Positions 1-8,848 of a DNA stretch of 64,000 bases are shown here, one piece after another; the first letter of the stretch is position 1, and each line of letters starts with the position of its first letter. Made by a program: the position numbers and the translations under genes. Where the stretch lies: positions 248,001-312,000 of the forward strand of contig NZ_VSFF01000002.1 in assembly GCF_008085905.1 (NCBI RefSeq). Reading direction: 5' to 3'. Source of the DNA: Actinomadura syzygii (lineage in GTDB: Bacteria; Actinomycetota; Actinomycetes; Streptosporangiales; Streptosporangiaceae). The notes below the pieces were generated by a model. It made no database searches. It saw nothing but the letters and a program-made list of their open reading frames with translations, and was not told the origin of the DNA.

Positions 1-2
1 AA

Positions 3-1508
3 GGACCGTTCCATATCGGCGTGCTGCTGGAGAACGTCCCCGAGTACGTGCTGTGGCTCGGCGCGGCGGCGCTGAGCGGCGCGACGATCGTCGGGATCAA
101 CCCCACTCGCACCGGCTCCTACCTTGAGCAGGAGGTCCGGCACACCGACCTCCAATTGCTCGTCACCGATCGGGTCGGGGCCGAACTGCTGGACGGGCTC
201 GACATCGGCATCCCGCCCGACCGTTTCCTGCTTGTCGATGACGATGGTTATCGAGCCGAGGTCGATAACCACATGTCCGAGCCTGCACACGACCCCTCGA
301 TCACGCCCAAGACGCAGATGCTGTTGCTGTTCACGTCCGGGACGACGGGTGCGTCCAAGGCGGCGCGCTGTTCGCAGGGCAGGCTCGCCGAGTTAGGACG
401 CAACAACAGCGCCAAATACGACGTCAAGCGCGACGACATCAGCTACTGCCCGATGCCTCTCTTCCACGGCAACGCGCTGATGGCGCTCTGGGCGCCGTCG
501 CTCGCGGTCGGTGCGACGGTCGTGCTGACGGAGAGGTTCTCCGCGTCCGGATTCCTCCCTGACGTGCGCTATTACGGCGCGACATTCTTCACCTACGTCG
601 GCAAGGCCATCGGCTACGTCCTCGCGACACCGGAACAGCCGGACGACAGGGCCAACACCCTCACCCACGGGTTCGGCACCGAAGCGTCCCCGGAAGACAA
701 GGCCGAATTCCGTCGCCGCTTCGGTGCGCAACTCCTTGAGGGGTACGGCTCCAGCGAGAGCGCTGGGATGATCAAGCGGGTGCCGGATACCCCGCCGACC
801 GCGTTCGGTAAGCCCGCCCGCGACGGCGTCCGGATCGTCAATCCGGAGACCCGCGAGGTCTGCGCGCCCGCCGTTCTGGACGAGCACGGCCGCGTCACCA
901 ACGCCGAAGCCGCCATCGGTGAAATCGTCGACATCGAGGGCACCGACCGCTTCGAGGGCTATTACAAGAACCCGGAGGCGGACGCCGAGCGCATCCGGCA
1001 CGGCTGGTACTGGACGGGCGACCTCGGCTACGTCGACGGCGACGGCTTCCTCTATTTCGGCGGACGATCCGGCGACTGGATCCGGGTCGACTCGGAGAAC
1101 ATCTCCGCGCTCCTCACGCAGAACGTCGTCCGGCGGCATCCGAAGGTCGTGGACGCGGTCGCGTTCGGCGTCCCCGATCCGCGCTCCGGCGACCAAGTGA
1201 TGGCGGCCATCGAGATACCGGACGGCGTCGAATTCGAGGATCTCGACTTCCCCGCCTTCCTCGCCGCTCAGGACGATCTCGGCACCAAGGGCGCGCCGCG
1301 TTTCGTCCGCGTCTCGCACGCGCTGCCGACGACCGGCTCCGGAAAGCTCAGAAAGAAGGAGATGCAGCTCGACGGCTGGCGCACCGCCGATCCCGTCTAC
1401 CGCTGGGCCGGACGGGGCGCGCCCGAATACACGCTGATGACCGAGGCCGACAAGGAGGCGCTCCGCGCGGAGTTCGCCGCCGCCGGACGTCAGCGCTTCC
1501 TTCCGTGA
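3..1508 (+). CDS. fadD17: FadD17-like acyl-CoA synthetase (5' end outside window)
   Basis: The gene starts before the window: its frame is open from the first bases and codes a plausible N-terminal continuation. It is an AMP-forming ligase that turns a carboxylic acid into an acyl-CoA. Visible motifs are the P-loop LLFTSGTTGASK (about 321-359), the YGSSES adenylate loop (about 743-760), the YWTGDLGY hinge (about 1008-1031) and the C-terminal catalytic lysine in GSGKLRKK (about 1334-1357). It sits 9 bases before an igr-type steroid side-chain operon. In M. tuberculosis FadD17 belongs to the cholesterol side-chain enzymes. The FadD17 assignment rests on sequence character plus context; another steroid side-chain acyl-CoA ligase is the alternative. 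Confidence 0.8.
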   Translation, partial: GPFHIGVLLENVPEYVLWLGAAALSGATIVGINPTRTGSYLEQEVRHTDLQLLVTDRVGAELLDGLDIGIPPDRFLLVDDDGYRAEVDNHMSEPAHDPSITPKTQMLLLFTSGTTGASKAARCSQGRLAELGRNNSAKYDVKRDDISYCPMPLFHGNALMALWAPSLAVGATVVLTERFSASGFLPDVRYYGATFFTYVGKAIGYVLATPEQPDDRANTLTHGFGTEASPEDKAEFRRRFGAQLLEGYGSSESAGMIKRVPDTPPTAFGKPARDGVRIVNPETREVCAPAVLDEHGRVTNAEAAIGEIVDIEGTDRFEGYYKNPEADAERIRHGWYWTGDLGYVDGDGFLYFGGRSGDWIRVDSENISALLTQNVVRRHPKVVDAVAFGVPDPRSGDQVMAAIEIPDGVEFEDLDFPAFLAAQDDLGTKGAPRFVRVSHALPTTGSGKLRKKEMQLDGWRTADPVYRWAGRGAPEYTLMTEADKEALRAEFAAAGRQRFLP

Positions 1509-1517
1509 GGGGTGTGT

Positions 1518-2681
1518 ATGGATCTGCGTGAGACGGCGGCGCACCGGGAACTGCGCGCGGAGCTGGGAGCCTATTTCGCGAAACTGCTGCCCGCTGACGT
1601 GCGCCGCCGTGCCGGGGAGCAGGGCGTCGGCGGCGACCGCTTCCGCGAGATCGTCAAAATGCTCGGCAATGACGGGTGGCTCGGCTACGGCTGGCCCGAG
1701 GAGTATGGCGGGCAGGGGAAGTCGATCGCCGAGCAGTACGTGTTCTTCGACGAGGTGCAGCGGGCCGGGCTTCCGTTCCCGTTCGTCACCGTGAACACGG
1801 TCGGCCCGACGTTGATGCGCTACGGAACGGACGAACAGAAGCGCGCATATCTGCCCGGCATTCTCTCCGGCGACATCGTTTTCGCCATCGGCTACACCGA
1901 GCCCGAGGCAGGCACCGATCTCGCGTCCCTGCGGACGAAGGCCGTCCTCGACGGCGACCATTTCGTCATCGACGGCAGCAAGGTGTTCACCAGCGGCGCG
2001 AACACCGCCGACCACATCTGGCTCGCCGCCCGGACCAACCCGGATGCCCCCAAGCACAAGGGCATTTCCATCCTGATCGTACCGACCGACGCCGACGGGT
2101 TCTCGTGGAGCCCGATTCAAACTGTCGGCGGAATGGTCGTCACGGCCACGTACTACAACGGCGTCAACGTGCCCGCGTCGGCCGTGGTCGGGGACGTCGA
2201 CGGCGGCTGGACGCTGATCACCACCCAGCTCAACCACGAGCGCATCGGCCTCGCCGCGCTCGGCGGCCGGATGGTGCGGCTGTGGGAGGACGTCCGCGAC
2301 TGGGCGCGCGAGAACGGCGTCCTCGACCTGCCCTGGGTGCGCGCCGACCTGGCCCGGACGCACGCCAGGCTGGAGGCGATGCGGCTCATGAACTGGAAGA
2401 TGACCATGGCCGTGGAGGCGGGCACGCTGACCGGCGCGCAGGCCGGAGCCGCGAAGGCGTACGGGACGGAGACGCACATCGACGTCCAGCGCACCCTGAC
2501 CGGCATCCTCGGCGCGGCCGGACGCATCCGCCCCGAGTCGCCCGGCGCCGTCCTGCACGGGCAGATCGAGCAACTCTCCAGACAGGGAATCGTGAACACG
2601 TTCGGCGGCGGCGTCAACGAGGTGCTGCGCGACATGGTCGCCGTCCAAGGGCTCGGCCTGCCGAGGTCGAGGCGCTCATGA
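1518..2681 (+). CDS. chsE2: Acyl-CoA dehydrogenase FadE29/ChsE2-like
   Basis: 387 residues, the same length as M. tuberculosis FadE29 (ChsE2), and it shares that protein's segments GYTEPEAGTDLASLRT, NATYYN-like ATYYN and FGGGVNEV near the C-terminus. ChsE2 pairs with ChsE1 in an alpha2beta2 flavoprotein that dehydrogenates the three-carbon (propionyl) side-chain CoA thioester of cholesterol degradation. The glutamate of the FGGGVNE segment is the likely catalytic base position. I chose ATG 1518 over the in-frame GTG 1512 because GAGGGG lies at a normal distance before it. The stop overlaps the next ATG (ATGA), suggesting translational coupling. Its partner subunit lies two genes downstream rather than next to it. 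Confidence 0.88.
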   Translation: MDLRETAAHRELRAELGAYFAKLLPADVRRRAGEQGVGGDRFREIVKMLGNDGWLGYGWPEEYGGQGKSIAEQYVFFDEVQRAGLPFPFVTVNTVGPTLMRYGTDEQKRAYLPGILSGDIVFAIGYTEPEAGTDLASLRTKAVLDGDHFVIDGSKVFTSGANTADHIWLAARTNPDAPKHKGISILIVPTDADGFSWSPIQTVGGMVVTATYYNGVNVPASAVVGDVDGGWTLITTQLNHERIGLAALGGRMVRLWEDVRDWARENGVLDLPWVRADLARTHARLEAMRLMNWKMTMAVEAGTLTGAQAGAAKAYGTETHIDVQRTLTGILGAAGRIRPESPGAVLHGQIEQLSRQGIVNTFGGGVNEVLRDMVAVQGLGLPRSRRS

Positions 2682-3616
2682 CCGACTACGAGGCCCGCCT
2701 CCAGGCGTGGACGGGACGCGAGCTGATGGCGCCCCGCTTCGGGCAGGACGCGGTCAACGTCCCGATGATCCGCCATTGGGTCGAGGCAATGGAGGACGAC
2801 AATCCCGTCTACCTAGACGAGAAAGCAGCAAGGGCAACGGGACGCGATGGAATCGTGGCGCCCGCGTCGATGATGCAGGCGTGGACGATGCGCGGCTACG
2901 CGGCGTCCGTCCGGCCATCCAACACCCCATCGGCCGCAGATGAATTGACCGAGTTGCTCGCCGAGGGCGGATACACGTCCGTCGTCGCGACCGATTCGGA
3001 TTTCGAGTTCCACCGCGAACTGGTGCCGGGCGACCGCGTCAGCGTGGAGGAGACCGTCGAGTCGATCTCCCAAGAAAAGAAGACCGCGCTCGGCGCGGGC
3101 CGCTTCATCAGCACCCGCAAGACCTACCGGGACGCGAATGGCGATGTCATCGCGACTCAACTGTGGCGGATACTCCGCTTCCGTCCCACCGAAAAGCCGC
3201 CCGAGAAACCTCTGCGCCCGCAACCCGCGATCAACCAAGACAACAAATTCTGGTTCGACGCGGCCCGCGAGCACCGCCTCGTCATTCAGCGGTGCGTCGA
3301 ATGCAAATCGCTGCGGCATCCGCCCGGCCCGTGCTGCCCGCAATGCGGCTCCTTCGACTGGGACACGGTCGAGTCGACCGGTGAAGGGCACGTCTACACC
3401 TATGTCGTCAACCATCATCCGCGCCACCCGGCATTCGATTACCCGCTGGTCGTCGCGGTGATCGAGCTGGCGGAGGGGACGCGGCTGATCGCCAACCTCA
3501 CAGGCGTCGAACCCGCCGACGTCGAGATCGGAATGCCGGTCGTCCTCGACTGGATCGACCCGGACCCCGACCTTTCCCTGCCCGCGTTCCGTCCCGCCGA
3601 GAAGAAGGACAGCTGA
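2678..3616 (+). CDS. chsH2: ChsH2-like hydratase/aldolase-partner protein (MaoC + DUF35)
   Basis: 312 residues, close to the 311 of M. tuberculosis Rv3542c (ChsH2). The N-terminal half (about 1-175) is a MaoC-like hot-dog domain. The C-terminal half is a DUF35 domain with a zinc ribbon, shown by CVECKS and CCPQCGS cysteine pairs, followed by an OB-fold region. In the known pathway ChsH1-ChsH2 hydrate the side-chain enoyl-CoA, and the ChsH2 DUF35 domain binds Ltp2 to form the retro-aldolase. ChsH1 and Ltp2 homologues are in the same operon, which supports the assignment. It starts inside the end of chsE2 (ATGA) and ends in a TGATG overlap with chsE1. Confidence 0.88.
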   Translation: MTDYEARLQAWTGRELMAPRFGQDAVNVPMIRHWVEAMEDDNPVYLDEKAARATGRDGIVAPASMMQAWTMRGYAASVRPSNTPSAADELTELLAEGGYTSVVATDSDFEFHRELVPGDRVSVEETVESISQEKKTALGAGRFISTRKTYRDANGDVIATQLWRILRFRPTEKPPEKPLRPQPAINQDNKFWFDAAREHRLVIQRCVECKSLRHPPGPCCPQCGSFDWDTVESTGEGHVYTYVVNHHPRHPAFDYPLVVAVIELAEGTRLIANLTGVEPADVEIGMPVVLDWIDPDPDLSLPAFRPAEKKDS

Positions 3617-4692
3617 TGGACTTCACCCTTGGCGAGGAATTGGAGGCCGTCCGGGACCTCGCCCGGCGGATATTCACCGACCACGCCACAAAGGAACGGA
3701 TCAGGGCCGCGGAGCGATCGGTCACCGGGTTCGACGAGACGCTCTGGACTGCGCTCGCCGACGCGGGCCTGCTCGGCGTCGCGCTGCCCGAGGACGCGGG
3801 AGGCGCCGGACTCGGCGTGGGCGGGCTCGCCGTCCTGCTGGAGGAGCAGGGCCGCGCGGTCGCACCCGTCCCGGTGTGGCCCGCCGTCGTCGCCGCCCTC
3901 ACCGTCGCCGGGCACGGCACGCCTGAGCAGCGCGAACTCCTCCCCGCGTTCGCGGACGGCTCGCAACGCGCCACCCTCGCGCTCGAAGAATTCACCCCGG
4001 GAGAGCCGCGGTGCGTTGCCACCCCCGCGAACGACGGCTGGGTTCTGACCGGGACGAAGGCGGTCGTCCCGACCCCGTACGGCGCGAGCCACGTGCTGGT
4101 CGCGGCCCGCTCGGCGCGCCCCCAGGACGGCCCCGGCCTCTACCTGCTCGACGCGACCGCGCCCGGCACGTCCTGGGAGCGCGCCGAGACCACCGCCCAC
4201 GACGGCGCCGGTCACCTCACGCTGGACGCGGCCCCCGCCCGACCCCTCGGCCCCCAAGCGCTCGGCGCCGCGCTACAACTGGCGCGCGTCGCGGTCGCCG
4301 CCGCCCAGGTCGGCGTCGCCGAGGGCGCGCTGAGCCTGGCCGCCGCCCACCTCGCCGGACGGGAGCAGTTCGGACGCCCGCTCGCCGCGTTCCAAGCCGT
4401 CCAGCACCAGCTCGCCGACTGCTACATCGAGATCGACGCGCTCCGCGTCTGCCTGTGGCACGCCGTCTCGCTGATCGCAGCAGGGGAGGACGCCGAGTCC
4501 GCCGTGCTCGTCGCCAAGTGGTGGTCGGACGAGGGCGGGCTGAACGTCGTCCACCGCGTCCAGCACCTGCACGGCGGGATCGGCGTGGACGTCGACTACC
4601 CCGTACACCGGCACTTCCTGTGGGGCAAGCAGCTCTCCGGGACGCTTGGCGGCGCTTCCGCCGACCTGGCCCTGCTCGGGGCGGCGCTGTGA
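3616..4692 (+). CDS. chsE1: Acyl-CoA dehydrogenase FadE28/ChsE1-like
   Basis: 358 residues with the acyl-CoA dehydrogenase C-terminal signature: QFGRPLAAFQAVQHQLAD and HLHGGIGVDVDYPVHRHF. The latter closely resembles the HLHGGMGMDV stretch of M. tuberculosis FadE28 (ChsE1). ChsE1 is the partner subunit of ChsE2 in the heterotetramer that oxidises the 3-carbon side-chain CoA ester. It begins in a TGATG overlap with chsH2 and ends in a GTGA overlap with chsH1, so the five genes are tightly coupled. FadE26/27-type subunits are the alternative, but neighbouring chsH and ltp2 genes favour FadE28. Confidence 0.85.
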   Translation: MDFTLGEELEAVRDLARRIFTDHATKERIRAAERSVTGFDETLWTALADAGLLGVALPEDAGGAGLGVGGLAVLLEEQGRAVAPVPVWPAVVAALTVAGHGTPEQRELLPAFADGSQRATLALEEFTPGEPRCVATPANDGWVLTGTKAVVPTPYGASHVLVAARSARPQDGPGLYLLDATAPGTSWERAETTAHDGAGHLTLDAAPARPLGPQALGAALQLARVAVAAAQVGVAEGALSLAAAHLAGREQFGRPLAAFQAVQHQLADCYIEIDALRVCLWHAVSLIAAGEDAESAVLVAKWWSDEGGLNVVHRVQHLHGGIGVDVDYPVHRHFLWGKQLSGTLGGASADLALLGAAL

Positions 4693-5111
4693 GCCGCCGC
4701 TTCGAGGACGTCGCCATAGGCGACGAACTGCCTCCGCTGAACGTCCCGCTGACCCGGACGCTGATCGTCGCGACCGCCATCGCGAGCCGCGACTACCAGG
4801 ACGTCCACCACGACCCGTCCCTAGCCGTCGAGCGCGGCTCCAAGGACGTCTTCATGAACATCCTGACGACGAACGGGCTGGTCGACCGGTATGTGACCGG
4901 CTGGGCGGGGCCCGCCGCCGTCGTCAAGGCGATCAAGATCAGGCTCGGTGCGCCGAACTATCCGGGCGACACGATGGTGCTGACCGGGTCCGTCTCGGCC
5001 AAGCACGCCGACGGACGCCGCGTCGAGATCGCCGTGCGCGGCGTCAACGGGATCGGACCGCACGTCACCGGCACGGTCGTCGTCCAACTCGAAGGGGAGG
5101 ACGGGGCATGA
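4689..5111 (+). CDS. chsH1: ChsH1-like MaoC enoyl-CoA hydratase subunit
   Basis: 140 residues forming a single hot-dog domain. The hydratase motif is visible as DYQDVHHDPSLA, carrying the Asp and His expected at the active site, with a helix-like stretch following. In M. tuberculosis the matching protein (Rv3541c) provides the active site of the ChsH1-ChsH2 hydratase acting on the steroid side-chain enoyl-CoA. It uses a GTG start overlapping the chsE1 stop (GTGA), and its own stop overlaps the ltp2 ATG (ATGA). It is slightly longer than the mycobacterial protein. Confidence 0.87.
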   Translation: MSRRFEDVAIGDELPPLNVPLTRTLIVATAIASRDYQDVHHDPSLAVERGSKDVFMNILTTNGLVDRYVTGWAGPAAVVKAIKIRLGAPNYPGDTMVLTGSVSAKHADGRRVEIAVRGVNGIGPHVTGTVVVQLEGEDGA

Positions 5112-6283
5112 GCGTGCTGCCGGGCGCCGCCGCGATCGCGGGCATCGGCGCGACCGAGTTCTCCAAGGACTCCGGACGCAGCGAACTGCGGCTCGCCTGC
5201 GAGGCGGTGCTCGCCGCCGTCACCGACGCGGGGCTCCAGCCGTCCGACGTGGACGGCATGGTCACCTTCACCGCCGACACCAGCTCGGAGATCCACATCG
5301 CCCGCAACCTGGGCATCGGGGAGCTGAGGTTCTTCTCCCGGATCGGGCACGGCGGGGGAGCGGCGTGCGCGACCGTCCAGCAGGCGGCGATGGCCGTCGC
5401 GACCGGCGTCGCGGACGTCGTCGTCTGCTACCGCGCGTTCAACGAGCGGTCCGGCGAACGGTACGGGCTGGGGCAGGCGGACCGCCCGATGGGGGCCAGC
5501 GCGGACCGCGCCGCCTACTCGTGGATGACGCCGTTCGGCCTCGCGACGCCCGCGCAGTGGGTCGCGATGTTCGCCCGCCGCTACATGCACGAGTACGGCG
5601 TGACCAGCGAGGACTTCGGCCGCGTCGCCGTCGTCGACCGCCGCCACGCCGCCGCCAACCCGGCCGCCTGGTTCTACGGGCGTCCGATCACGCTTGAGGA
5701 CCACCAGGCGTCCCGCTGGATCGCCGAACCGCTCCGCCTCCTCGACTGCTGCCAGGAGAGCGACGGCGGGCAGGCCGTCGTCGTCGTGTCGGCCGAGCGG
5801 GCCCGCGACCTTCCGCACCGTCCGGCGCTGATCTGGGGGGCCGCGCAGGGGTCCGGCAACGACCAGCACATGATGACGAGCTACTACCGCTCCGAGATCA
5901 CCGGCATCCCCGAGATGGGCCTGGTCGGACGTCAGCTCTACGCGCAGTCGCGGCTCACCCCGGCCGACGTCCAGGCCGCGATCCTGTACGACCACTTCAC
6001 GCCGCTCGTCCTGCCGCAGCTCGAAGAGCTGGGCTTCTGCGCCAAGGGCGAGGCCAAGGACTTCGTCGCGGACGGCAACCTCGAACTCGGCGGACGGCTC
6101 CCGTTCAACACCCACGGCGGGCAGCTCGGCGAGGCGTACATCCACGGGATGAACGGGATCGCGGAGGGCGTCCGGCTCGTGCGCGGCACCTCGCCGAACC
6201 AGCCGGGCGACGTGCACAACGTCCTGGTCACCGCCGGGACGGGCGTCCCGACGAGCGGCCTGATCCTCGGCGCGGACGCCTAG
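5108..6283 (+). CDS. ltp2: Ltp2-like thiolase-fold steroid side-chain aldolase
   Basis: 391 residues of the lipid-transfer/thiolase superfamily, close to the 386 of M. tuberculosis Ltp2. It lacks the usual condensing-thiolase cysteine signature but keeps conserved segments such as YDHFTPLVLPQLEELGF and NTHGGQLGEAYIHGMNG. Ltp2 with the ChsH2 DUF35 domain performs the retro-aldol cleavage that releases propionyl-CoA from the hydroxylated side chain, leaving a 17-keto steroid. It is the last gene of the operon; 270 bases without a gene follow. No cyp125, the usual first gene of mycobacterial igr operons, is seen downstream; it may lie upstream of the window. Confidence 0.88.
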   Translation: MSVLPGAAAIAGIGATEFSKDSGRSELRLACEAVLAAVTDAGLQPSDVDGMVTFTADTSSEIHIARNLGIGELRFFSRIGHGGGAACATVQQAAMAVATGVADVVVCYRAFNERSGERYGLGQADRPMGASADRAAYSWMTPFGLATPAQWVAMFARRYMHEYGVTSEDFGRVAVVDRRHAAANPAAWFYGRPITLEDHQASRWIAEPLRLLDCCQESDGGQAVVVVSAERARDLPHRPALIWGAAQGSGNDQHMMTSYYRSEITGIPEMGLVGRQLYAQSRLTPADVQAAILYDHFTPLVLPQLEELGFCAKGEAKDFVADGNLELGGRLPFNTHGGQLGEAYIHGMNGIAEGVRLVRGTSPNQPGDVHNVLVTAGTGVPTSGLILGADA

Positions 6284-6448
6284 CGAGCCGACGCGGAAAG
6301 GGTGCGTTAGCCAGGTTTTCACCGCCGCGACGGCCCCGCGTACCGCCGTCCGGCAACCGTCCCGCCGCCCGTCGTCGCAGGTCAGCCACCCAGCCGCGGG
6401 GAGCCAAGGGCAGCTTCCGCCCAACGCGCCCCGCGCCTTGGGCAAAGC

Positions 6449-6480
6449 GTGACATTTAAGACACTTACCGTAAATGTCAC
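6449..6480. promoter_or_regulatory. Perfect 10-bp inverted repeat with tandem GACATTTA-like units
   Basis: GTGACATTTA (6449-6458) and TAAATGTCAC (6471-6480) form a perfect 10-bp inverted repeat. The 12-base spacer holds another copy, so GACATTTAA (6451-6459) is followed directly by GACACTTAC (6460-6468). The site therefore has two direct units and one inverted unit. It lies 74 bases before the nuclease start in an otherwise GC-rich gap, which suggests an operator. The regulator is unknown. Confidence 0.55.
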
Positions 6481-6553
6481 GGTCCTAGTGCCGCCGTTCC
6501 CGCCCCCTCAGGAGCCCCCGCCCTGGCCGGGAACGGCCGCAGGAGGGCACTCC

Positions 6554-7183
6554 ATGCGACGAATGGTCCTGTTCCCGCTGCTCGCCGTCCTCGGCGCGGT
6601 GCTGCTCGGCGTCCTCGGGACGCCGGCGTCCGCGACCCCGCCGAACATCCCGTCCGCCGCCACGGCCGCGTCGAGGCTGGCCGAGCTGACCGTCGCCGCC
6701 GAGTCCCACGGCGACACCTACGACCGCAGCCTCTTCCCGCACTGGATCACCATCTCCGGGACGTGCAACACCCGCGAGACGGTCCTCAAGCGGGACGGGA
6801 CGAACGTCGTCACCGACTCCTCGTGCGCCGCGACGTCCGGCTCCTGGTACTCGCCCTACGACGGCGCCACCTGGACGCTGGCGTCCGACCTCGACATCGA
6901 CCACATGGTCCCGCTCTCGGAGGCGTGGGCGTCCGGCGCCTGGTCGTGGACGACGGCCCGCCGCCAGTCCTACGCCAACGACCTCGGCGGCCCGGAGCTG
7001 TGGGCCGTGACCGACAACGTCAACCAGGCGAAGGGCGACAAGGACCCGGCCGAGTGGCAGCCGTCGCGCACCGTCTTCCGCTGCACCTACGCCCGCGCGT
7101 GGATCCAGGTGAAGTGGTACTACGGCCTCACCGTCGACAGCGCCGAGAAGAACTCCCTGACCACGATGCTCGGCACCTGCTGA
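6554..7183 (+). CDS. Secreted HNH-type nuclease (DUF1524-like)
   Basis: 209 residues. A Sec signal peptide is clear: MRRM, a hydrophobic run (LFPLLAVLGAVLLGVLG) and an ASA cleavage site. The mature part contains the DUF1524/HNH core DIDHMVPLSEAW and NVNQAKGDKDP, matching the metal-binding His and the Asn/Lys positions of this family. It is probably an extracellular nonspecific nuclease for phosphate or nucleoside scavenging. ATG 6554 is chosen because AGGAGGG precedes it; a longer in-frame start at 6449 lies inside an inverted repeat and has no such site. It sits between two steroid-degradation blocks without an obvious functional link to them. Confidence 0.82.
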   Translation: MRRMVLFPLLAVLGAVLLGVLGTPASATPPNIPSAATAASRLAELTVAAESHGDTYDRSLFPHWITISGTCNTRETVLKRDGTNVVTDSSCAATSGSWYSPYDGATWTLASDLDIDHMVPLSEAWASGAWSWTTARRQSYANDLGGPELWAVTDNVNQAKGDKDPAEWQPSRTVFRCTYARAWIQVKWYYGLTVDSAEKNSLTTMLGTC

Positions 7184-7285
7184 CCACTCCGCCGCGGGCG
7201 GCGTCCGGCCGCCCGCGGCCGGCGGTATCGGTGAGCGGGACCGCGTGATGCTCGCGCGCCCAGGTGACGGTCATCATGGAAAGTT

Positions 7286-8848
7286 ATGGACGAGCTGACG
7301 ATTCCGGGCGTGCTGGCGCGGGCCGCCGAGGAGTTCCCGGACGCAGAGGCCGTCGTGGACGGCGACGTCCGCGTCACCTACGCCGAGCTAGGGGAGGGGG
7401 TGCGGGAGGCGGCGGGCGCGTTCGCCGCCGCCGGGATCGGGCCGGGCGACCGCATCGCGATCTGGGCGCCGAACAGCCTGCGCTGGATCGTCGCCGTGCT
7501 CGGCGCGCTGCACGCGGGCGCGACGCTCGTCCCGCTGAACACCCGGTTCAAGGGGGACGAGGCCCGCTGGCCGCTGACCAAGGCGGAGGTTCGGATCCTG
7601 TTCGTCGAGGACGGGTTCCTCGGCATCGACTATCCGGGCATGCTCGGGCTCGACGCCTCCGGCGACGTCCCCGGACTGCCCGCGCTGCGGACGATCGTCA
7701 CCTTCAACGGCCCCGCGCGGCCGGGCGTCACCGCCTGGGACGACTTCATCGCCTCGGCCGCCGCACCGGCAGGCGCGGCGGCCGTCCAGCCAGGTGACAT
7801 CGCCGACATCCTGTTCACGTCCGGGACGACGGGCCGTCCCAAGGGCGTGATGTGCACGCACGAGCAGAACGTCCGCACGTTCCTGGCGTGGGCCGGACGG
7901 ACGGGCGTCCGCCCCGGCGACCGGTACCTCATCGTCAACCCGCTGTTCCACTCGTTCGGCTACAAGGCGGGCGTGCTGGCGTGCCTGCTGATGGGCGCGA
8001 CGATGGTGCTCCAGCGGACGTTCGACGTCCCCGAGACGCTGGAGCTGATCGAGCGGGAGAGGGTCACCGTCCTGCCGGGGCCGCCGACGATCTACACGTC
8101 GCTGCTCGACGCGCCAGGCCGGGACGGCCGCGACCTGTCCTCGCTGCGGCTCGCCGTGACGGGCGCCGCCGACGTGCCGGTGGCGCTCGTCCGGCGGATA
8201 AGGGCCGAGCTGTTCCCGCAGGTCGTGACCGCGTACGGGCTGACCGAGGCGACCGGGACGGTGTCCGCCTGCTCGGTGGACGACGACGCCGAGACCATCG
8301 CCACCACCTGCGGCAGGCCGATCGCCGACGTGGAGGTCGCGATCGTCGGCGAGGCGGGCGAGCGGCTCCCGGCGCGGACGGACGGCCGGGTCCTCGTCCG
8401 CGGCTACAACGTGATGAAGGGCTACCTGGGCGACCCGGAGGCGACGGCCGCCGCGATCCAGGACGGCTGGCTCGACACCGGCGACCGGGGCCGCCTCGAC
8501 GAGCGCGGCAACCTCGCCATCACCGGACGGACGAAGGAGATGTTCGTCGTCGGCGGGTTCAACGTGTACCCGGCGGAGGTCGAGGACGTTCTCGCCCGGC
8601 ACGACGCCGTCGCCGAGTCGGGCGTGGTCGGCGTCCCGGACGCCCGGCTCGGCGAGGTGGGGCGCGCCTACGTGCGGCTCCGCCCCGGCCGCGCGGCGAC
8701 GGCGGACGAGCTCGTCGCCCACTGCCGGGAGCGGCTCGCGAACTTCAAGGTCCCGCGGGAGGTCGTCTTCGTGGACGACCTCCCGAAGACCGCGTCCGGC
8801 AAGATCCGCCGCGTCGAGTTGAAGGGGCTCGTCACAGAGCGGCCATGA
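7286..8848 (+). CDS. fadD3: FadD3-like HIP-CoA ligase
   Basis: 520 residues of the AMP-forming ligase family. Motifs are ILFTSGTTGRPKGVM, VTAYGLTEATGTVS, GWLDTGDRGRLD and the C-terminal lysine in KTASGKIRRVEL. The N-terminus and overall pattern match FadD3, the enzyme that activates HIP (the two-ring C/D propanoate left after rings A and B are degraded) to HIP-CoA. The neighbouring fadE31-type and fadE32/33-type genes, which accompany fadD3 in mycobacteria, support this. The gene converges on the next gene with a 17-base tail overlap (8832-8848). A general medium-chain ligase is the alternative. Confidence 0.8.
   Translation: MDELTIPGVLARAAEEFPDAEAVVDGDVRVTYAELGEGVREAAGAFAAAGIGPGDRIAIWAPNSLRWIVAVLGALHAGATLVPLNTRFKGDEARWPLTKAEVRILFVEDGFLGIDYPGMLGLDASGDVPGLPALRTIVTFNGPARPGVTAWDDFIASAAAPAGAAAVQPGDIADILFTSGTTGRPKGVMCTHEQNVRTFLAWAGRTGVRPGDRYLIVNPLFHSFGYKAGVLACLLMGATMVLQRTFDVPETLELIERERVTVLPGPPTIYTSLLDAPGRDGRDLSSLRLAVTGAADVPVALVRRIRAELFPQVVTAYGLTEATGTVSACSVDDDAETIATTCGRPIADVEVAIVGEAGERLPARTDGRVLVRGYNVMKGYLGDPEATAAAIQDGWLDTGDRGRLDERGNLAITGRTKEMFVVGGFNVYPAEVEDVLARHDAVAESGVVGVPDARLGEVGRAYVRLRPGRAATADELVAHCRERLANFKVPREVVFVDDLPKTASGKIRRVELKGLVTERP

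Noticed and set aside
393..2648. Long minus-strand open frame opposite the fadD17 and chsE2 genes.
   Set aside because: It is the GC-bias shadow of two well-supported genes and has no recognisable domain. Many similar long antisense frames elsewhere were left out for the same reason.
6449..6553. Longer version of the secreted nuclease starting at 6449.
   Set aside because: It would begin inside a perfect inverted repeat, has no ribosome-binding site and would bury the signal peptide; ATG 6554 has AGGAGGG.
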